From positions 1 through 64,000 of the forward strand of contig JBHGNT010000014.1 in assembly GCA_043228905.1 (NCBI GenBank): a DNA stretch of 64,000 nucleotides, in the 5' to 3' direction. Below are positions 23,108 to 33,247 of this stretch, piece after piece. Position 1 is the stretch's first letter, and each line of letters starts with the position of its first letter. The stretch is from Azolla caroliniana. Lineage: Eukaryota > Polypodiophyta. The position numbers were made by a program, and so were the translations under genes. Under the pieces are notes generated by a model. The model had not been told where the DNA came from. It saw only the letters and a list, made by a program, of their open reading frames with translations, and searched no databases.

Positions 23108-23945
23108 CGATGTCCATCATGGAGGCCACATGGTGTCCACCATGTCTTCAATGGATAACATGGAGGCTATGTAGTGTCCACCGAAGACATGTTGGACACC
23201 ATGGAGGCGACATGGTTTTCACCACATGTAGCCTCCATGGTAAACACAATTGACATAGCGGACACCGTGTAGCTTCCATGGTGTCCTTGGTGGACACCAT
23301 GGAGGCTCCACGAAAGACATGGTGGAAGCAATGTAGCCTCCATGGTTTCTACCAAAGACATGGTGGACACCATTTAGCCTCCATGGTGGACACCATGTCT
23401 TCGGTGGACACTACATAGCCTCCATGGATGGTGTCCACAACTATTGACTTTGGTGGACACCATGGAGGCTACATGGTATGCATCATGTCTTCGGTGGACA
23501 CGATGAAGCCTCCATGGTGTCCACCGAAGACATGGTGGACACCATGTAGCCTTCATGGTAGACACTAAAATAAGAGATGGTGGCCACCACATGTAGCCTC
23601 CATGATGTCTACCAAAGACATGGTGAACAACATGTAGCATCCATGGTGGACAACATGTAGCCTCTATGGTGTTCACCAAAGACAAGGTAACATCATGTAG
23701 CCTTCATGGTGTCCACCATAAATATGGTGGACACCAAGCAAGAAGACTATGTGGTGTCCAACAAAGACTTGGTGGACACCATGTAGCCTCCACGGTGTCC
23801 ACCAAAGAAAATAGTTGTGGACACCATGCATGAAGGCTATGTTGTGTCCACCGAAGACATAATGTCCACCATGGACGTTACACGGTATCACAAAGGATAC
23901 ATGGTGTCCACCACATTGTTGTAGTGTTGGACACCATATTGTAGC
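23108..23945. repeat. Palindromic minisatellite (GGTGTCCACC...GGTGGACACC)
   Basis: About 840 bp of variants of a ~40-bp unit whose core is self-complementary: GGTGTCCACC, an 8-nt spacer (gaagacat or aaagacat), then GGTGGACACC. Clear examples are near 23518-23545, 23393-23415 and 23718-23740. Units occur in both orientations, linked by 'atgtagcctccat' or its complement 'atggaggctacat'. Reading frames here (for example 23374-23685 minus) translate to repetitive HH/V/W strings and are not genes. Confidence 0.92.
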
Positions 23946-24059
23946 CATAGTCTTTCACTCAAAGCTCGACTTTGTAGGTATTATAGCTCCTTGAAAGACT
24001 TTCTCAAGGAGGTATCGTTTGTGCAAATCGGAGTTATAAGGAAAAAGTTATAGCTGAAA

Positions 24060-24282
24060 TACCAAAGATATAGCACAAATTGTCACTAAATAGCGACAAT
24101 TTGTGAAATTGTTGCTAATTATTGACAATACGAGTAATCATCACTAAGTAACAACAATATGTCATAACACTTTTTAGTGATAATACGACTAATCATCGCT
24201 AAATAGCGATAATTTGTGACAAATTGTCAACACTTAGTGACAATTTTCCTTTTGTCGCTAGAATGAAGAAAACTTGGTAGTG
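24060..24282. repeat. CACTA subterminal hairpin region and terminal CACTA motif
   Basis: Contains inverted pairs such as CAAATTGTC/GACAATTTG (24072-24100) and repeated GTCGCTA, TAGCGACAA and TAGTGACAA words, then CTTGGTAGTG at the end (24273-24282). In CACTA elements such subterminal repeats bind the transposase. The 3 bases after the terminus are 'gaa'. The matching target duplication could not be checked because the other end is unknown. Confidence 0.55.
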
Positions 24283-24299
24283 GAAGGATTGCGTGTAGC

Positions 24300-24953
24300 A
24301 AGTGGGCAAGAGAGGGAATTCAGGACAGATGACTACAACACTATTGGAGGAATCTTTGGAAAAGCAAAATTGCAAAAAAGTTTATGGGCTTTCTATCGAA
24401 ATGCTCCAACGAAGCTTTCCCAGTAGAATCGTGAATGGCTAAAAGGACGATACAAGGCATGTGCAAGTGGTGCACAGATATGGAAACATTAGCACAATAT
24501 GTCTGGGACTGTTTGCATGCCCAAAACATATGGGAGAGGGTACTCTGTATCCTGATAGCCTGCAAACTTGAGGGAGTCTTCTCCTTTGATTAATCGTATT
24601 GGTGGTCATTACAACAAGAGGCATGGTGATGTGGTGGATCATAGAATGCAATTATAATGAAGGGACTGTAACTAGAAAGGCAGCCAACTGGTAGTATTAT
24701 CATTCAAGGATCCAATAGGCTTAGCGATATATGGTTGGTAATAGCATTGATCACACTATGGAATATATGGGAGTGCAGGTACAACAAAGTTATGGAAAAT
24801 GAAGACCTGGATGTAGCGGCTCTACTATCGGTGATCACACTATGGAATATATGGGAGTGCAGGTACAACAAAGTTATGGAAAATGAAGACCTGGATGTAG
24901 CGGCTCTACTATCGGTGATATGGAATTCCTTGTCACTAACTCTACATGTTTAG
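24300..24953 (+). pseudogene. L1-like LINE C-terminal fragment (zf-RVT and tail)
   Basis: Around 24435-24560 one plus-strand frame gives a zf-RVT motif (C-K-W-C, then ETLAQYVWDC and NIWERV). The tail 24735-24953 reads MVIALITLWNIWECRYNKVM, resembling the 'LWxIWxxRN' end of plant L1 ORF2. A 28-codon (84-bp) exact tandem duplication (24749-24832 / 24833-24916) doubles ITLWNIWECRYNKVMENEDL. Nothing of the RT remains. Confidence 0.6.
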
Positions 24954-24959
24954 ATTATT

Positions 24960-25670
24960 CTCTCCGTTCCTGAACTTTCAGTTATTATAGAAATTTTTAG
25001 ATTTACCCAAAACTTTTAACCAGTCCCAACTTTTCACTCGAACCTTTGATTTGGGATCTCTGAAGTGCTATGAGTTCCTTGATTCTAGATCCAGCTGATG
25101 GGTGGTGTTTTCTTCATTTAGACACTATTTCGACATCGTGAAACATCAACCTCATTGCAGCATATGTAAGGAATAGGGTCGAAGCGCAGCAGTGGAACGT
25201 TCCTTGGCATGCCATGATCACATATGTCAAGATCTCCTCCCTTAACACATTTCAATCAATCTTCCGCCAACCCAACCTTTAGGCATTTACTCAACACTGA
25301 CCCCCAGAACTAACCAAGGATTCAACAATTGAGACGACATTGGGGATGTCTGACTCTTGATGCTCACATGTAAACAATCACACTGAAACCCAGAACAATC
25401 AACGGATTCAACACTTGAGATGTCTGACTCTTGATGTAGGAATTAACCATCGAAATTCATATTAGGATCCTGTCGGAACTATTTCTTATCCATGATGTTT
25501 TCCACATTACCTCTTTCGACATGCATAAGGCTTCTCCTGCAATCCTTGTAGCTTTTATGCATAGTCCTATAGGATCACACAGTGTGCAACATTAAAATTC
25601 CCTAAATGCAGATGGGGCTGGCACGCCACTAGGCATAATGAGATAACCAACATACTCCACTCCAAAGTGA
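24960..25670. other. Dispersed repeat (inverted copy at 34920-35185) and spacer
   Basis: 25006-25250 is an inverted, diverged copy of 34920-35185 (shared words 'gatgggtggtgtt', 'tttagacactattt', 'cttggcatgcca', 'tcaagatctcctccctt'). A frame common to both copies (RVEA.QWN.PWHA..TYVKISSL) hints at a coding origin that I do not recognise. 25250-25670 holds nothing else identifiable except a short duplicated phrase (gacatctgactcttgatg). Confidence 0.6.
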
Positions 25671-26400
25671 CACTATCCGGATAAGATGCCAGGCCCCTTT
25701 AGCCACGGCTGCAACCTGAATGCAGGATTCCAAGAATTACTCTTCAGCTTCGTATGATTATTTACTCGCAAGATGGCTGGAGCAATACCACAAGGACAAT
25801 CATGACACAAACTTACCGACTCATCAGAGAAATCAACAAGATGCTCATCCTTAGTTATAGGAGTCCTCTCTAGAATCATCTCTTCAAACATTTTCAGAGA
25901 GCATAGGATGCCAGAAAATGCCAACACTTGCCGAAATTTTACTATAAATAAAATGAAAGATGCCAAGGAAGGTAAAAATCAGGGAGTCAAAAACCCAAGA
26001 TGCGCATTAAACATCTGAAGATCCAACTTACCATTTGAAAGTGAACAATGAAGTAGGCCAGACTTTGGGTTCATTTCAGACATTGGATATATCAGGGAGA
26101 ATATATATATGCTACGAACACAACCATGCATCCTTTGGTAGGTGCTAGAAACAATGATACAGGATACGAGAGGAATGAGACGTACCGACTTCCAACTTTG
26201 GTTGCTCTGTTCGGTGATCTGACACGTCTCCATCGCTTGCTCCATCTTTATCTCCTCGATTGCGGACTCGTTCATCGACCGCTAATGTCATGGCTGCTGC
26301 TCGTCAATCGCCGTTTCGTTGGCTTCTCTGCGTTTTCCACAACAGCCGCAGTCGCCGTAATGCTCGTTGTAGATTCTTCGCTTTCATTGTAAACCCTAAA
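25670..26400 (-). other. Possible host-gene exons (5' part), uncertain
   Basis: Minus-strand blocks look exon-like. Near 26190-26300 an open frame with biased codons ends at a consensus donor (cg|GTACGTC). Near 26010-26055 SEMNPKSGLLHCSLSN is followed by GTAAGTTGG. Near 25820-25920 FSGILCSLKMFEEMILERTP...DFSDES is followed by GTAAGTTTG. Three donor-like sites in order suggest a spliced gene, but acceptors are poor and no domain is recognised. It could be a captured gene fragment or degenerate transposon sequence. Confidence 0.3.
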
Positions 26401-26474
26401 AACTTCGTCTTTCAGATTGGCAGTCCACAAACGATTTGACCATCTAACTTAACACTTCGATTATCTATAAATAT

Positions 26475-26620
26475 AGCCCACTTGGGAAAGGCTTTCTTTC
26501 TTCTTGGAACTGATGAGTCGTGGGTTCCAATGGTACCATGTAGCCTTAGGGGGAGTTAATCTAGATTTTTGTCAAGTTTTTGTTCCTAAATAATGGATAG
26601 TAGCTTTCTATAGAAAAAAA
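26475..26620 (+). mobile_element. tRNA-derived SINE copy 1
   Basis: Begins with a tRNA-like head (tagcccacttgggaaaggct, A-box position), then gggttccaatggtacc at the B-box position, and ends 'taatggatagtagctttctatag' plus a 7-A run. A second copy with the same layout lies 50 bp downstream. Size (~145 bp) and architecture fit a plant tRNA-SINE. Pol III would transcribe it rightwards if active. Confidence 0.65.
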
Positions 26621-26671
26621 GATACGCCTATAAATAAACTAATTATTATAAAGCAACTTAATTCCAAGCAA

Positions 26672-26797
26672 CAGCCCAATCGGCAAGGCTTTCATCTTGG
26701 GACTCACAAGTCATGAGTTTGAATAGTACCTTGTAGCCTTCAAGCGAGTTGTAACTTGTAATGTTAACTAATGGATAATAGTTTTGCTTAAAAAAAG
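26672..26797 (+). mobile_element. tRNA-derived SINE copy 2
   Basis: Same layout as copy 1: cagcccaatcggcaaggcttt (A-box region), catgagtttgaatagtacc (B-box region), 'taatggataatagttttgctt' and an A run. The B box is degenerate (GAGTTTGAATAG). The two copies diverge substantially, so this is an old family. Confidence 0.62.
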
Positions 26798-26830
26798 CAG
26801 CTCAAATATAACCCGAATGCTTTATATTAT

Positions 26831-27900
26831 TATGAGGGAAAGTAGGAGCTTCCATGATCAGTTTCTTTAACTCATTGAATGAATTTTCAAGAGAATCATT
26901 CCACTCAATAGCTTTGGTGGACTTCCTCATGATTCCTCTCAAGAGATTTGTAAATGGTGTTGTATAGTGAGAACAATGCTGAAGCGATCTCCTTAGGAAA
27001 CCAATGAATCCTAGAAACGATCGTACTTCTTTCACATTAGAAGGTCTCATCCATTTCAAGACAGCTTCCATCTTAGATTTATCAATGGATACGCCTTTGC
27101 TTGAAATGTGATGTCCTAAATATGTAATTTCCTTTTGGAAAAAATCACATTTAGACAATTTTGCATAAAGCTTAAAATTGCGAAGCTTTTGCAAGACCGA
27201 TCAAACATGTAGAATATGTTCTTCTAATGTCTCACTAAATACAAGAATATCATCTAGGAACACTACTGCATAATCACACAACTCATCACAGAAAACATCG
27301 TTCATGAGCTGCTGAAAAGTAGCTGGAGCATCAGACAATCCGAAAGGTAACACCTGAAACTCCTAATGCCCATAGCGCGTGCGAAATGCTATCTTATGAA
27401 CATCTTCGGAAATTCTGATATGATGATAGCCCGTGCGCAAATCGATCTTCGTAAAGTATCATGCAGATAATCCATCAATCAAATCATCTTATCTTGGTAG
27501 AGGATAGGAATTACGAATGGTAAGCTTATTTAAGCCTTTGTAATTAATACACATTCTATATGTTCCTTCCTTCTTCTTTACTAGGATCACAGGTGCTCCC
27601 CAAGGGGAAATGATCTTTCGAATGTGTCCCATTCGAAGATAATCTTTGATTTGCCGAGCGATTTCATCCTCCTCAGTTTGTCTTAACCGATAGGGGGGTA
27701 TACTAAAAGGCTTAGCTCATGGAATCAAATTTATTCGATGATCAACAGAACGAGCTGGGGGCAACCCATGAGGTAATTCTTGAGGGAAGACATCCCCATA
27801 CTTTAAAATAATCTCACTTAAAGAAGCTTTCTCAGAATCATCCAATGAACTCTTATCAACGAATTGATATAGAGGATCATCAGGTTTACTGATGCACATA
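26831..27900 (-). pseudogene. Ty3-A2 reverse transcriptase
   Basis: Motifs in minus-strand order: [49 protein letters not shown], the catalytic VVFLDDILVFSE box (about 27265-27240), LSKCDFFQKEITYLGHHIS and VRSFLGFIGFLRR. The two catalytic Asp (LDD) are intact. Stops at about 27715, 27505, 27365 and 27210 break the frame, so only pieces (27717-27899, 26802-27194) stay open. It would copy retrotransposon RNA into DNA. Confidence 0.85.
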
Positions 27901-28599
27901 AATAATGATGCATCGCATTGTTGATCTCGAAGATAAATATGATTTAGGATGCTAATTGCTGCATTGAGTCACCATGAATAACAATAGATTTATTATTCGA
28001 AATAAAAGACATACAATGTTGCGTCCAATCAATATTTAGATCACTCTGAAAGTAGAACCACGGATAACCAAGAATAACATCTACATTATGAATAACAATA
28101 GATTTATTATTCGAAATAAAAGACATACAATGTTGCGTCCAATCAATATTTAGATCACTCTAAAAGTAGAACCACGGATAACCAAGAATAACATCTACAT
28201 TATGCAATTGTAATACATGGAAAGATAATTTTTCCTTATAGTCATTAATAACCAAAAGAACCTCATGTACCAACGATGAATGTTGGAGGACTACTCCACA
28301 GGCAGTCAAGACTTGGAATCCACGATCACTTTTTATTTGCTTTAGCGCTAGTGTCTACACCAAATCAGAATCAATAAAATTATGAGAACTACTAAAATCG
28401 AAAAGAATAACTACCTTCCGATCATTAATAGTACCATTGACTTTGAATAGATCATGTGGTCCAAGAATATCATCAGCAAAGTTAAGAGCATTATTAAGGT
28501 TTAAATTAAAATTGACCAAAGGCATACTCGTATTTGCTGGAGTAGAGTTGGTTTGTTGTTGATTGTTGGAGTTACCGCTCTCTTTTGGTCAATGACAAT

Positions 28600-29600
28600 C
28601 GATAGTTCGATGACTAGGCTTTTTACAATTGTAGCATAATGTTGTAGGTTTCTTGTTGCTGTCTGAATGATCTTTAGGAGAGTTTAGGTGTCTTCGTTTT
28701 CCGTTGCTTCCTCTTGACTCTTTTGATAGGTATCACGCTTTCGTCTTGAAAAGAATTCGGGCTCGTTCGATAGCCTCTGAAAGACTCTTTGGCTTGCTAG
28801 CATGGATTTCATAATGAAAATCCTTATTCTGGAAGCCATTGATGTAGAGTCTCATTAAGAACTCTTCCTTGGAAGCGTCCATCAAGCCATGACTCAAGAC
28901 CGTATCATGAAAGTACTGAGTGTACTGTTCAAACATCTTTCCTGCATCAGTCAGATGACATAAATCTTGTATCACATGAGGTGCTGACTTCGCTTGCATG
29001 TACTCATGTTGTAACATGTCCTCGAAGGTAGCCCACGTGGATGGTTTGTCGGTAAGACACTCCCACCACGAATTGGCTACACCGATCAACTCTCGCACCA
29101 CCATTGTAATCCGAATGTCGTCACTTTGGATATTCTCCAAGCGAAAATGTGTGGTCCATCAATTGAGCCAGGAAGTAACGAACTCATGAGTTCGTTGCTT
29201 GCTAGTTCCTGAAAACTGTTGCAGTGTAAAACTTGGCTTGGTCGCATGGCTTGCAGATGGTTGGCTTGACCTCATTTCGACCAATTGTCGTTGTAGGTTT
29301 GCTAATGCGTGTTGGTTAGCATTGAGAATGGACTTCATTGTATCGGAAAATGATGAGGTTATCATGGTTATTGATTGAACCATGTCTTCTTACTACTTAA
29401 GGAGATGCATCTGAGTGACCAAATCGGAGAAGTCCATGTTGTCACCGATATGGTCCTCATTTTCGACTTCGACGGGAGGTACGACTTGTACATCCTTCGT
29501 TGGAGAGTTGGGGAAGTGAGAGGAGGCAGCAATGGAGTAGTGGAAAAGGAATTTTGCAAAAATTTGCAAAAATGACAAAAGTGAGCCCTGCGTTGTCATG
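28600..29600 (-). pseudogene. Ty3-A2 Gag with CCHC zinc knuckle
   Basis: Capsid-type helices at 29140-28733 (VRELIGVANSWWECLTD, WATFEDMLQHEY, EQYTQYFHDTVLSHGL, EEFLMRLYINGF, SLSEAIERARILFKTKA) match the plant retrotransposon-gag fold. The N-terminal region is at 29383-29159. Downstream, near 28640-28590, a zinc knuckle reads C-Y-N-C-x4-H-x4-C, the RNA-binding nucleocapsid motif. Frame changes at about 29160 and 28735 prevent one continuous product. Confidence 0.8.
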
Positions 29601-29627
29601 ACACTTTTAGTTCACCCACGCTTTCAT

Positions 29628-29822
29628 GTCGGGTTGACCAAATTTGTGTCAAGAAGATTGTGGTTGTGTGTCGCAACCGCCGGGGTTCTGTAACTCGGGG
29701 ATGATCGGGGTGAAAACGTGTAATCGCAGATGGTGCGATGACAAGAAGTTGAGAAGGCAAGATAAATGCGACGTTGTCGCGAAAAGAATTTTATTTGTAA
29801 AACAACCAATTTTATTTGCTTC
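29628..29822 (-). mobile_element. Ty3-A2 5' LTR fragment and primer-binding site
   Basis: On the minus strand the LTR ends ...TTGACACA and is followed by aat and TTGGTCAACCCGACATGAA (29640 to 29622), the primer-binding site/leader. The same primer site and leader, with few changes, follows the LTR of the gag-only element at 41885. The tRNA is not assigned. The LTR is only traceable to about 29822, where it abuts the integrase of Ty3-B. Either Ty3-A2 inserted there or the junction is a deletion. Confidence 0.6.
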
Positions 29823-30158
29823 ATCAGAATTGAGCTCACCTCTATCAGCCACTATCTTCCCTATACACCCATACCTATATATTATATTCTCTAATATGAG
29901 TTGACATATTGTCGATGTGGTCTTCGATCTTAGTGCTCTTCCTTCAACTTGATTTGTAAGGTCTTCTCTAGTGAGTACCAAAAACTTCTTTTGACTTGCC
30001 CCCATTGGCATTGCCACTATATCAACCATCCACTTGTAATGTATAGCCGACGAATAGGTCGGGTGCAACTCATCTCTATGCTTAATGTTGGAGTAGATTT
30101 GACAGGTTGGGCATGTCTCGACATACCTCTTGATTTTGTTGTAGAATCTGGCCACCAA
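29823..30158 (-). pseudogene. Ty3-B integrase, truncated
   Basis: The zinc-finger cysteines CPTCQ follow RFYNKIKRYVETC. The core begins with W..DIV and shows KFLVLTREDLTNQVEGRAL (the first Asp is replaced within a VLTRED context), then IVADRGELNSDEA (second Asp in ADRG) before the reading frame runs into Ty3-A2 LTR sequence at about 29822. The catalytic Glu and the C-terminus are missing, so it could not integrate DNA. Confidence 0.78.
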
Positions 30159-31555
30159 TATCTTTTCTTTATTTTACTAAATGTTGCCCAAACTCCACGG
30201 TGTCCAACCCACTCCTTGTCATGTAATTCCTTTAATATCTGCTCCCACTGCACTTGGTCACAGATAACCCGTTGTGGATTTCCCATTTTATACTTTGGGT
30301 GCTTCCAAAGGGAACCTTGGTGCAAGAAAAATTGGTGTGCCTTCTTTCGGAAATTTGAGAAGTTTCTCCCACTCCAAGTTCCTTCCTTCCATGGTGCTTG
30401 TAGATACTTCCCGATTTCCTTAAACTCTTCATTATACTCTTCTTCTTTAAACTCATGTTCTTCATGTGGCTCACCCCCTCTAATTGCATTTATGACCAAA
30501 GCTGATTCTTCTTCGTCGCTATCTGATTCTGCCACTTCCTTTTTTTCATATTTTGCTCTGGATAACATATCAGCCATTGCATTCTTCTCACCAGATATAT
30601 GTCGAACATCTGGGTTGATGGTTTTGATGTAGACACACCACCTAAGCATTGCTTGGTCTGGAATATTGCAATTTGCAATAATCCCCAGAATTGGCAAGCA
30701 ATCTGTCTCCACAATCACCCCAACACCAACTAGATAGTCCCTATCCATCTTGATAGTAATGATTATCCCCCAGAGCTCTCTCTTCACTTGAGCATACTTT
30801 CGTTGACGTCCGCTAAGTACCTTCGCACCAAATCGAATCAGATGTCTTTCTCCTTCCTCATCTTGTTGGCTTATTACCCACTTGATTCCAATCGGACTTG
30901 AGTCAACTGTGAGGATTATTGGTTGGGTGTAGTCAAGTTGTTTCAATGCAAGAGCTTTAGCCAGATTCTCCTTCAGTCTTTTAATTGCATTTGAGTGTTC
31001 TTCTGTCCACTCAAATGCTTCCCCTTTCCTTAATAGCCGATACAATGGATCTGATATGTGGGCATAATGTGGAATCCACCTGCAATAGAAGACACATGCA
31101 CCCAAGAACCTCTGAACTTTAGATACAGAGTTGCATTCTTCTTTCATATTCTGTATTGTGTTGATCTTTGTTGGTGCTAGATTTCTTCCATATGGCCCAC
31201 ACATATGTCCTACCAATAGTACTTCTTGAACCCCGAATATTGATTTTGGAGCCGAAAGTGTTAGGTGTACCTCCTCTAGTCTTGAAAGCACTTTATCACA
31301 ATCTTCTATGTGATCCCTGACGAACTTCCGACATCCACTACTATCCAATTCTTCATTCTTCATTCTTTCCTTGCATCCTTTAATGGGTATATCATCCAAG
31401 AAAGGCATGGTTATGTGAGGAATAAAATCTCGGAGAACTTTGTGCATACCATTCATCATGTGAGCGACCGAGTTGGTCACACCTTGAGGTAGGGTACACA
31501 TTCGAAGTAATCCAATAGGAGTCCTAATGGAGGTGATATCCCGACTACCAAGCAC
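30017..31555 (-). pseudogene. Ty3-B RT (second half), RNase H and zinc finger
   Basis: A 512-codon open frame, the longest gypsy frame here. RT: TPIGLLRMCTLPQGVTNSV, catalytic ITMPFLDDIPIKGC (intact LDD), APKSIFGVQEVLLVGH, VQRFLGACVFYCRWIPH. RNase H: PIILTVDSSPIGIKWVISQ (TVDSS), GAKVLSGRQRKYAQVKREL, VIVETDCLPIL. Connection: NPDVRHISGEKNAMADMLSR. Then an acidic spacer and the H-x-H-type zinc region (HDKEWVGHRGVWATF, RYWWPD). The upstream RT part is in a separate frame with stops at about 31702 and 31565. Confidence 0.85.
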
Positions 31556-31702
31556 AAGTTGGAACTAGTCATAGCCAGAGTAGAGATCACCCATAGAGTA
31601 GATCGCCCTTCCAGCGAACATATCTACAAACTCATCTACTATCGCCCCTACTCCTGAATTCCGGATAGTAACTTGATTCATAGGTTGCATGTCTTGAATG
31701 AA

Positions 31703-32347
31703 TCAAAGCCACCCATCCTTCTTTTGCACCGTAAACCATCTACTTGAGTATGGAGCTTTTGATGGTTCCAAGATGCCCATGTTCATTTTCTCTTTTAAAA
31801 GCTCGATTAATTGCGGTATCCTTGCTCTTGGCACTGGGATTGGCTTCAGATTCCACGGAATGTGTGGGATCGTGAAGATGACCATTGGTTCAACTATTTT
31901 TGGATTCACACATCCAATTTCTTCAGGGTGTAAGGAGAATGCTTTCCCATGCTGCCCTAGCATTTTTCTGAATTCTGCTTCTATAGGTGTTAAGAAGTCC
32001 TCCCCTCCAATTCTTAGTTCTTTAATTGTTTCTTCCATGAACTTGTGCCCAATTCTCTTTGGATCCCGAAGAATGGGCTTGGTCGACACCTCCTTCATTA
32101 TCTTTTCTCTGTCTTCTGGAAGTGATGTTGCTAATGGCCAGACCTTCTTCTCCACCATTTTGTACTTTGTGTTTATTCGAGCTTCTTCATTTTGAACATA
32201 CTCCTTGATGGTTTTGAATAGCTCGATGGAATTTACCACAACTTCAACTTCATCATCTTCCGTCATTAGAGACTCCAACTCGCCTATTGTATCTTTAAAA
32301 CAATATTCTTCAAATATATTCACTAATTTTTCTTCTGAATCTATCAT
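31703..32347 (-). pseudogene. Ty3-B RT N-terminal part and linker
   Basis: 214 codons. The linker is acidic (ESLMTEDDEVEVV). The RT palm start reads FSLHPEEIGCVNPKIVEP, IPWNLKPIPVPRARIPQLIE, MGILEPSKAPYSSRWFTVQK. The frame stops right after KKDGWL. The expected follow-on (RFCIDLRPLN-like) is present as QDMQPMNQVTIRNSG downstream of the stop. It joins functionally to the RT/RNase H segment. Confidence 0.78.
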
Positions 32348-32578
32348 ACCTCCACCTTGTAATTCTTTTTCTATTTTTTGGAATTTCTTTCCTTTGAAAT
32401 CTTCTATTATAGTTGCGCCATCTACCGATGCAACATATAATTTACCTTTATCTTCAATGCTATGAATGGGGCTTCTTATCTCCCTTGGGCCATCACCTTT
32501 TTGTAAGGGCCCGCTCTAGAAATCCTGTACGAAATCCCCCACATCTCGTAGTGGATGATCTCATAGATTCCCCTTATT

Positions 32579-32874
32579 GGGTGAAAGCGTGGGAATGGGA
32601 ACAATTCGTTGTGTCCTTGACATAACTAGTTAGTTATGTAAAAAGCTACATGTAGTTTGCATATTTTGGCAATTTTAGGAATTATTAGAATGTGATCTCA
32701 AATAAAGACCAACAAACTGTGGATCATAAATGGTAATATTTCCATCCCCATAATAAATGATATGTATCTTTAAGATTTTCCCAATAAAAATTAGCTATAA
32801 AAAATGCTACTTAGTTGTGGTAATTTTAGCTACATGTTAGCTATGATAGTGTTTCCATTCACATGCTTTCACCC
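32579..32874. mobile_element. MITE inserted in Ty3-B
   Basis: About 296 bp, AT-rich inside, with terminal inverted repeats of about 26 bp. The left end is GGGTGAAAGCGTGGGAATGG. The right end, reverse-complemented, is GGGTGAAAGCATGTGAATGG. The four bases immediately outside both ends are TATT, a candidate target-site duplication. It encodes nothing and interrupts the linker between Ty3-B protease and RT. The superfamily is not assigned. Confidence 0.8.
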
Positions 32875-32929
32875 TATTCCTCTCATGATTTGGTCGAACA
32901 GTAAGGAACTGTACTGACCTCTTCCCATC

Positions 32930-33247
32930 CTAGCTTCGAATCCTAGCAAATGCCGCTCCATTATTAATCACTTTAGTCTCCATCCGCACTGCTGTGATGT
33001 ACGGATGCCCTAGAATTACTGGATAAAATGACTTCTCTTGGACGAAGAAGTTTTGATCTACTGACACGTCCCCAATTGTAACTTTAATATTTGGGCATGC
33101 GCCACATAAATCCTCCACGACCTCAGTCGCTGCTCTCACCTTCCAATCGTGGTTCCTTTCTATTGGCCATCTCCCGCAATTGTAAAAATCAGACAATATG
33201 ATATTTATCTCGGAGCCATGGTCGATGAGTGCCACACATGGTTCCAT
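32930..33247 (-). pseudogene. Ty3-B aspartic protease
   Basis: 105 codons. The retropepsin signature ALIDHGSEINII (normally D-S/T-G-S) is at residues 5-16. ILGHPYITAVRMET, the conserved 'ILGxPW' region, is near residues 78-91. Position two of the active-site triad is His instead of Ser/Thr, which is unusual. Its frame ends at 32930, close to the MITE. Confidence 0.78.

Larger units (their letters stand above)
22733..24282 (+). mobile_element. CACTA (En/Spm) DNA-transposon remnant
   Basis: Three things point to a CACTA element. A DUF4218-like transposase piece lies at 22778-23059. A hairpin-rich block with GTCGCTA/TAGCGAC words (24060-24260) is typical of CACTA subterminal regions. The right end reads ...CTTGGTAGTG at 24273-24282, whose reverse complement CACTACCAAG is a classical CACTA terminus. 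A minisatellite (23108-23945) lies inside. The left terminus was not found, and may be lost or beyond Copia-1. The element cannot be active. Confidence 0.6.
26815..29822 (-). mobile_element. Ty3/gypsy element Ty3-A2, 3'-truncated
   Basis: The minus strand gives LTR fragment and primer site (29822-29628), gag (29600-28640), CCHC knuckle (about 28640-28590), protease (about 28410-28370) and RT (27900-26835). RNase H and integrase are cut off near 26831, right after MEAPT. The cut lies in the segment also present in Ty3-A1, so the pair overlaps by about 190 nearly identical bases. Several in-frame stops interrupt RT. A 115-bp tandem duplication lies in the protease-RT linker (27973-28087 / 28088-28202). 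Confidence 0.85.

Noticed and set aside
23108-23945. CRISPR-like array
   Set aside because: The units are contiguous variants without unique spacers, in a plant genome. It is a minisatellite.
23167-23948. Three minus-strand frames of 68-103 codons
   Set aside because: They are read through the palindromic minisatellite, with repetitive residues and no start context.
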